A stretch of 7,429 nt of DNA from Acidobacteriaceae bacterium (GTDB lineage Bacteria; Acidobacteriota; Terriglobia; Terriglobales; Acidobacteriaceae): contig PKXI01000290.1 of the NCBI GenBank assembly GCA_003133425.1, forward strand, positions 2,421 through 9,849, in the 5' to 3' direction. Each line of letters begins with the position of its first letter. Within the stretch, counting starts at the first letter, position 1. A program made the position numbers and the translations under genes. Positions 4,899 through 7,429 of this stretch are shown here, one piece after another. A model generated the notes under the pieces. The model had not been told where the DNA came from. It worked only from the letters and a program-made list of their open reading frames with translations, and ran no database searches.

Positions 4899-5603
4899 AT
4901 GCTGCTCGAATCGCTCCGCAAAGAAGTTCTCAAGGCTAATCAGGAGATCGCCCGCCGCGGCCTCGCTCCCCACACCTTCGGCAACGCCAGCGGTGTCGAC
5001 CGCAGGGGTTCCGAACCCCTCGTTGTCATCAAGCCCAGCGGCGTCGACTATGCCTCGCTCAAACCCGCCGATCTGGTGGTGACCGACCTCAACGGCAAAA
5101 TCGTTGAGGGCTCCCTAAATCCCTCCAGCGACCTCGATACTCACACCCTGCTCTACCGCGAATTTCCGCAGATCGGTGGCATTGTCCACACGCACTCAGA
5201 GTTCGCCACCTCCTGGGCCCAGGCTGGCCGCGAGATTCCCTGTCTCGGCACCACGCATGCCGACTATTTCCACGGCCCGGTTCCCGTCACTGAACCCCTC
5301 ACCGCCGCTCAGGTTGCCGAAGCCTACGTCCGCAATACCGGCGCTGTCATCGTCCGCCGCTTCCGCGCTCAGAATCTCGACCCACTTGCCGTTCCCGGCG
5401 TGCTGGTAGCCGGCCACGCTCCGTTCACCTGGGGCAAAACTCCGGCAGATGCCGTCGAACATGCCGACGTCCTGGAGTACATTGCCCGTCTCGCCTTCCG
5501 CAGCACGCTTCTGGGCGCCTCCGCTGTCGGAATCCCAGCGTACGTTACCGAGCACCACTACCAGCGCAAACATGGCCCCAAAGCCACCTACGGCCAGAAA
5601 TAG
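4899..5603 (+). CDS. araD: L-ribulose-5-phosphate 4-epimerase (class II aldolase family)
   Basis: It interconverts L-ribulose 5-phosphate and D-xylulose 5-phosphate by a retro-aldol mechanism, feeding L-arabinose (or L-ascorbate/L-xylulose in UlaF and SgbE relatives) into the pentose phosphate pathway; cytoplasmic, usually a tetramer. The 234-residue length matches E. coli AraD (231). All key residues align with an offset of two: zinc ligands D78 (PSSDLDTH), H97 and H99 (GGIVHTHS) and H173 (VAGHAPF), and catalytic D122 (TTHADYFHG) and Y231 (KATYGQ). Phosphate-binding segments are TFGNASG (26-32) and IKPSGVDY (44-51). The start ATG follows AGGGA (4885-4889) with 9 bases between, a modest site. 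No other arabinose gene is beside it, so it is an isolated gene probably controlled through the LacI-like operator in its leader. AraD, UlaF and SgbE cannot be separated by sequence alone; AraD is the best general name. Confidence 0.93.
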   Translation: MLLESLRKEVLKANQEIARRGLAPHTFGNASGVDRRGSEPLVVIKPSGVDYASLKPADLVVTDLNGKIVEGSLNPSSDLDTHTLLYREFPQIGGIVHTHSEFATSWAQAGREIPCLGTTHADYFHGPVPVTEPLTAAQVAEAYVRNTGAVIVRRFRAQNLDPLAVPGVLVAGHAPFTWGKTPADAVEHADVLEYIARLAFRSTLLGASAVGIPAYVTEHHYQRKHGPKATYGQK

Positions 5604-6005
5604 CGGTCCGGAATCCGCCTGGGATAAGCACTCGTCGCCAAGCCTTCACTCGTCTTCCTGGGACCCGAAGCGACGGTATCTGGCCGCGAAACCGGCTCGT
5701 AAGCTGCTCAAAATGAGCGAGAATTCCCCTCGGTCTCGTCCAATCTTTTCAGCGTCTGGACAATAACCAGCCTCTCTTCAAATGTCTACTGATTCGCATA
5801 GAGCGATCCCTTTACTTGTATCGCACCTACTGTTTCCTGCATTTTGTGCGAGAATTCCTCTGGCGGGAGGTGACGTTTCCCGGAGCGGAGAGTCCATATC
5901 TCGTGTATTCTCTATCGATTGCCGATTCAATCTGCGTCAGCCTGTGCGTTTCTCCTGCATGGCAACCGACGTGCTACTGAATAGAAAAAGGTAGAGTATT
6001 GCCCA
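5604..6005. other. Intergenic region without a convincing gene
   Basis: About 400 bases between the epimerase and the membrane sensor. Short open frames here have no ribosome-binding site and no recognisable composition or motif. No strong terminator with a T tract follows the epimerase; a weak GCGG/CCGC hairpin starts at its stop (5603-5618). An 11-base direct repeat GCGAGAATTCC occurs at 5717-5727 and 5848-5858. No clear -35/-10 pair for the sensor gene was found. Confidence 0.55.
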
Positions 6006-7429
6006 ATGGAGACGAGTCTCTTCAACCGTGTGCAGGCGACGCTGCTGGCTCTGGCCACAGCCGGCCTCTTCGTGTTGGCAGTCCTGAATCTCCAGCAGGA
6101 GAGCAACTCCCCTCAGCCGGACGACGGCATCTGGTGGCGTGAGGCAAGCGGTGGTCTCAGGGCCGAACGCGTATTGCAGGGGATGTCTGGACAAGTAGCA
6201 GGTATTCAGGTCAATGACCTGCTGACCGGTGTTTCCGGCTGCGCCTCATGCAACGAAAACCCGGTAATCCGGCTCTCCGACCTTGAAAAGGCCCTGTACC
6301 GAACCGGACCCTACGGCCAGGTCTACTACTCCATCACCCGCGACGGAATTCCGCTGGATACGCCGGTAAAGGTGATTCCCCTTCAACTGGACCGCAGCCT
6401 GCCACTGGGCCTGCGCGTCATCGGGCTCATTTACCTCATTATCGGTTTCTACGTCCTGTTCCGCCGCTGGGGTGCTCCGCGCGCCACTCATTTTTATCTC
6501 TTTTGCCTGGTCTCGTTCGCATGGTACGCCCTCAAGTACACGGGCAAGGTGGATGCGAGCGGCGCCTGGGACCCGCTCGACCAGGTCGTTTTCTGGACCA
6601 ACGTGGTGGCCGAGGCTCTGCAGCCGGCCCTGTTTCTTCACTTCGCCCTCAGCTTCCCTGAGGAACGGTTCAAATCCCTCCGCCGCCGCTGGTTGCTGCC
6701 GATCATCTACGCGCCTGGCATCGCACTGCTTGGTCTCTGGCTGTGGGCCGTGGAAACTCGCCTGGCAACCGGACTGCTCAAGCACCGCCTGGACCAGACC
6801 GCGACCGCATACGATGCGGCCTTTTACGTTTTGGCCGCGCTGCTCTTCCTGCGCAGCTACAGCCAGGCAGACACGCCTTTGCTCCGCCAGCAGTTGAAAT
6901 GGGTTACACGCGGAACTTTGCTCGCCGTTCTGCCTTTCACCCTGTTTTACGCAGCTCCGTTTCTTTTTGACTTGAACCCGCCCCGGCTGCTTACCAACCT
7001 AGCTGGCCTGTCTCTGGTGTTTTTACCGCTGACATTCAGTTGGGCCATCGTCCGCTACCGGTTGATGGACACCGACCTCATCTTCAAGCGCGGCGTGGCC
7101 TACACGCTGGCCACCGGCCTCATTCTCGGCGCCTACTTCGGAGTCATCGCCCTTATCGCTGAGGTGGTCCACCAGCGCTTGCCTGAAACCATGCGCGAGT
7201 GGGCCCTGATCCTGGCTATCCTGGTCACGGCCGCGATCTTTGACCCGCTCAAGCGCCGCATTCAGGGCTGGGTCGATCGTGCATTCGACCGCCACCGTTA
7301 CGACTACCGCAAGGCCCTGGTCGAATTCGGGCGCGGCCTCAGTTCAGAGACCGACCTCAAAGCGCTGCTCGAATCTATCGTGGAGCAGTTGCCGCGCACG
7401 CTGCTTGTGGCGCGCGTGGCCATCTTTCT
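6006..7429 (+). CDS. Multi-pass membrane sensor with PDZ-like domain (partial; output domain outside window)
   Basis: 474 codons are open to the right edge. The start ATG at 6006 is the first after an in-frame stop at 5982-5984, with GGTAGAG (5990-5996) as a weak Shine-Dalgarno. A membrane segment (about 9-29) leads to an extracytoplasmic PDZ-like domain (about 42-125) with the typical VAGIQVNDLLTGVSG turn and an unusual CASC insertion (C79, C82). Further membrane segments follow at about 133-152, 159-178, 194-217, 229-249, 266-283, 306-325, 334-356, 365-388 and 398-412; LHFALSFPEE (211-220) is characteristic of this sensor type. A cytoplasmic linker (RRIQGWVDRAFDRHRYDYRK) and a helix with LSSETDLKALLESI suggest the beginning of a GAF domain. 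In Acidobacteriota such N-termini are joined either to a histidine kinase or to a SpoIIE-type serine phosphatase; the deciding domain is not visible. Confidence 0.85.
   Translation, partial: METSLFNRVQATLLALATAGLFVLAVLNLQQESNSPQPDDGIWWREASGGLRAERVLQGMSGQVAGIQVNDLLTGVSGCASCNENPVIRLSDLEKALYRTGPYGQVYYSITRDGIPLDTPVKVIPLQLDRSLPLGLRVIGLIYLIIGFYVLFRRWGAPRATHFYLFCLVSFAWYALKYTGKVDASGAWDPLDQVVFWTNVVAEALQPALFLHFALSFPEERFKSLRRRWLLPIIYAPGIALLGLWLWAVETRLATGLLKHRLDQTATAYDAAFYVLAALLFLRSYSQADTPLLRQQLKWVTRGTLLAVLPFTLFYAAPFLFDLNPPRLLTNLAGLSLVFLPLTFSWAIVRYRLMDTDLIFKRGVAYTLATGLILGAYFGVIALIAEVVHQRLPETMREWALILAILVTAAIFDPLKRRIQGWVDRAFDRHRYDYRKALVEFGRGLSSETDLKALLESIVEQLPRTLLVARVAIF

Noticed and set aside
5782..5994. 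70-codon plus-strand frame before the sensor gene
   Set aside because: No ribosome-binding site and no signal or domain; its composition is unlike the neighbouring genes.

Overview
The window looks like chromosomal DNA of an Acidobacteriota bacterium, probably of the Terriglobia group. The evidence is the moderately high GC content, a Tat-exported Gfo/Idh/MocA oxidoreductase with an NLNWDLWQGPAP segment, a YdbC-type aldo/keto reductase, a membrane sensor with a PDZ-like domain, a CTGTTCA heptamer array in a leader, and a GGGTGCCTCATCCTTT-type intergenic hairpin. This placement rests on recalled family patterns, not on a search. No phage, plasmid, transposase, CRISPR, tRNA or rRNA signature is visible. 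Left part (1-1168, minus strand): an apparent three-gene operon. It encodes an ECF sigma factor, a small single-pass membrane protein whose start overlaps the sigma stop (ATGA) and which sits where an anti-sigma factor normally lies, and the first 29 codons of a secreted protein that runs off the left edge. An ECF-type promoter match just upstream suggests autoregulation. Middle part (1169-4146): a 443-base divergent intergenic region precedes a Tat-exported oxidoreductase (1612-2931). A good terminator hairpin follows. The next leader holds an inverted repeat and seven CTGTTCA heptamers, then an aldo/keto reductase (3136-4026). Both enzymes are NAD(P)-type oxidoreductases probably acting on sugars or other carbonyl compounds, but the terminator between them suggests separate transcription units. 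Right part (4147-7429): a minus-strand secreted protein of unknown function converges on the reductase, with two hairpins in the gap. It is divergent from an L-ribulose-5-phosphate 4-epimerase (araD type, all metal and catalytic residues present), whose leader holds a LacI-family-like operator palindrome and a perfect 16-bp palindrome. After about 400 bases without a convincing gene comes a large membrane sensor (PDZ-like domain, about ten membrane segments, start of a cytoplasmic GAF-like region), cut by the right edge. No obviously new multi-gene system is present. The items most worth a second look are the unorthodox sigma/anti-sigma pair and its candidate promoter, the hairpin that could mask the ribosome-binding site of the oxidoreductase, the heptamer array in the reductase leader, and the uncharacterised secreted protein at 4147-4710.
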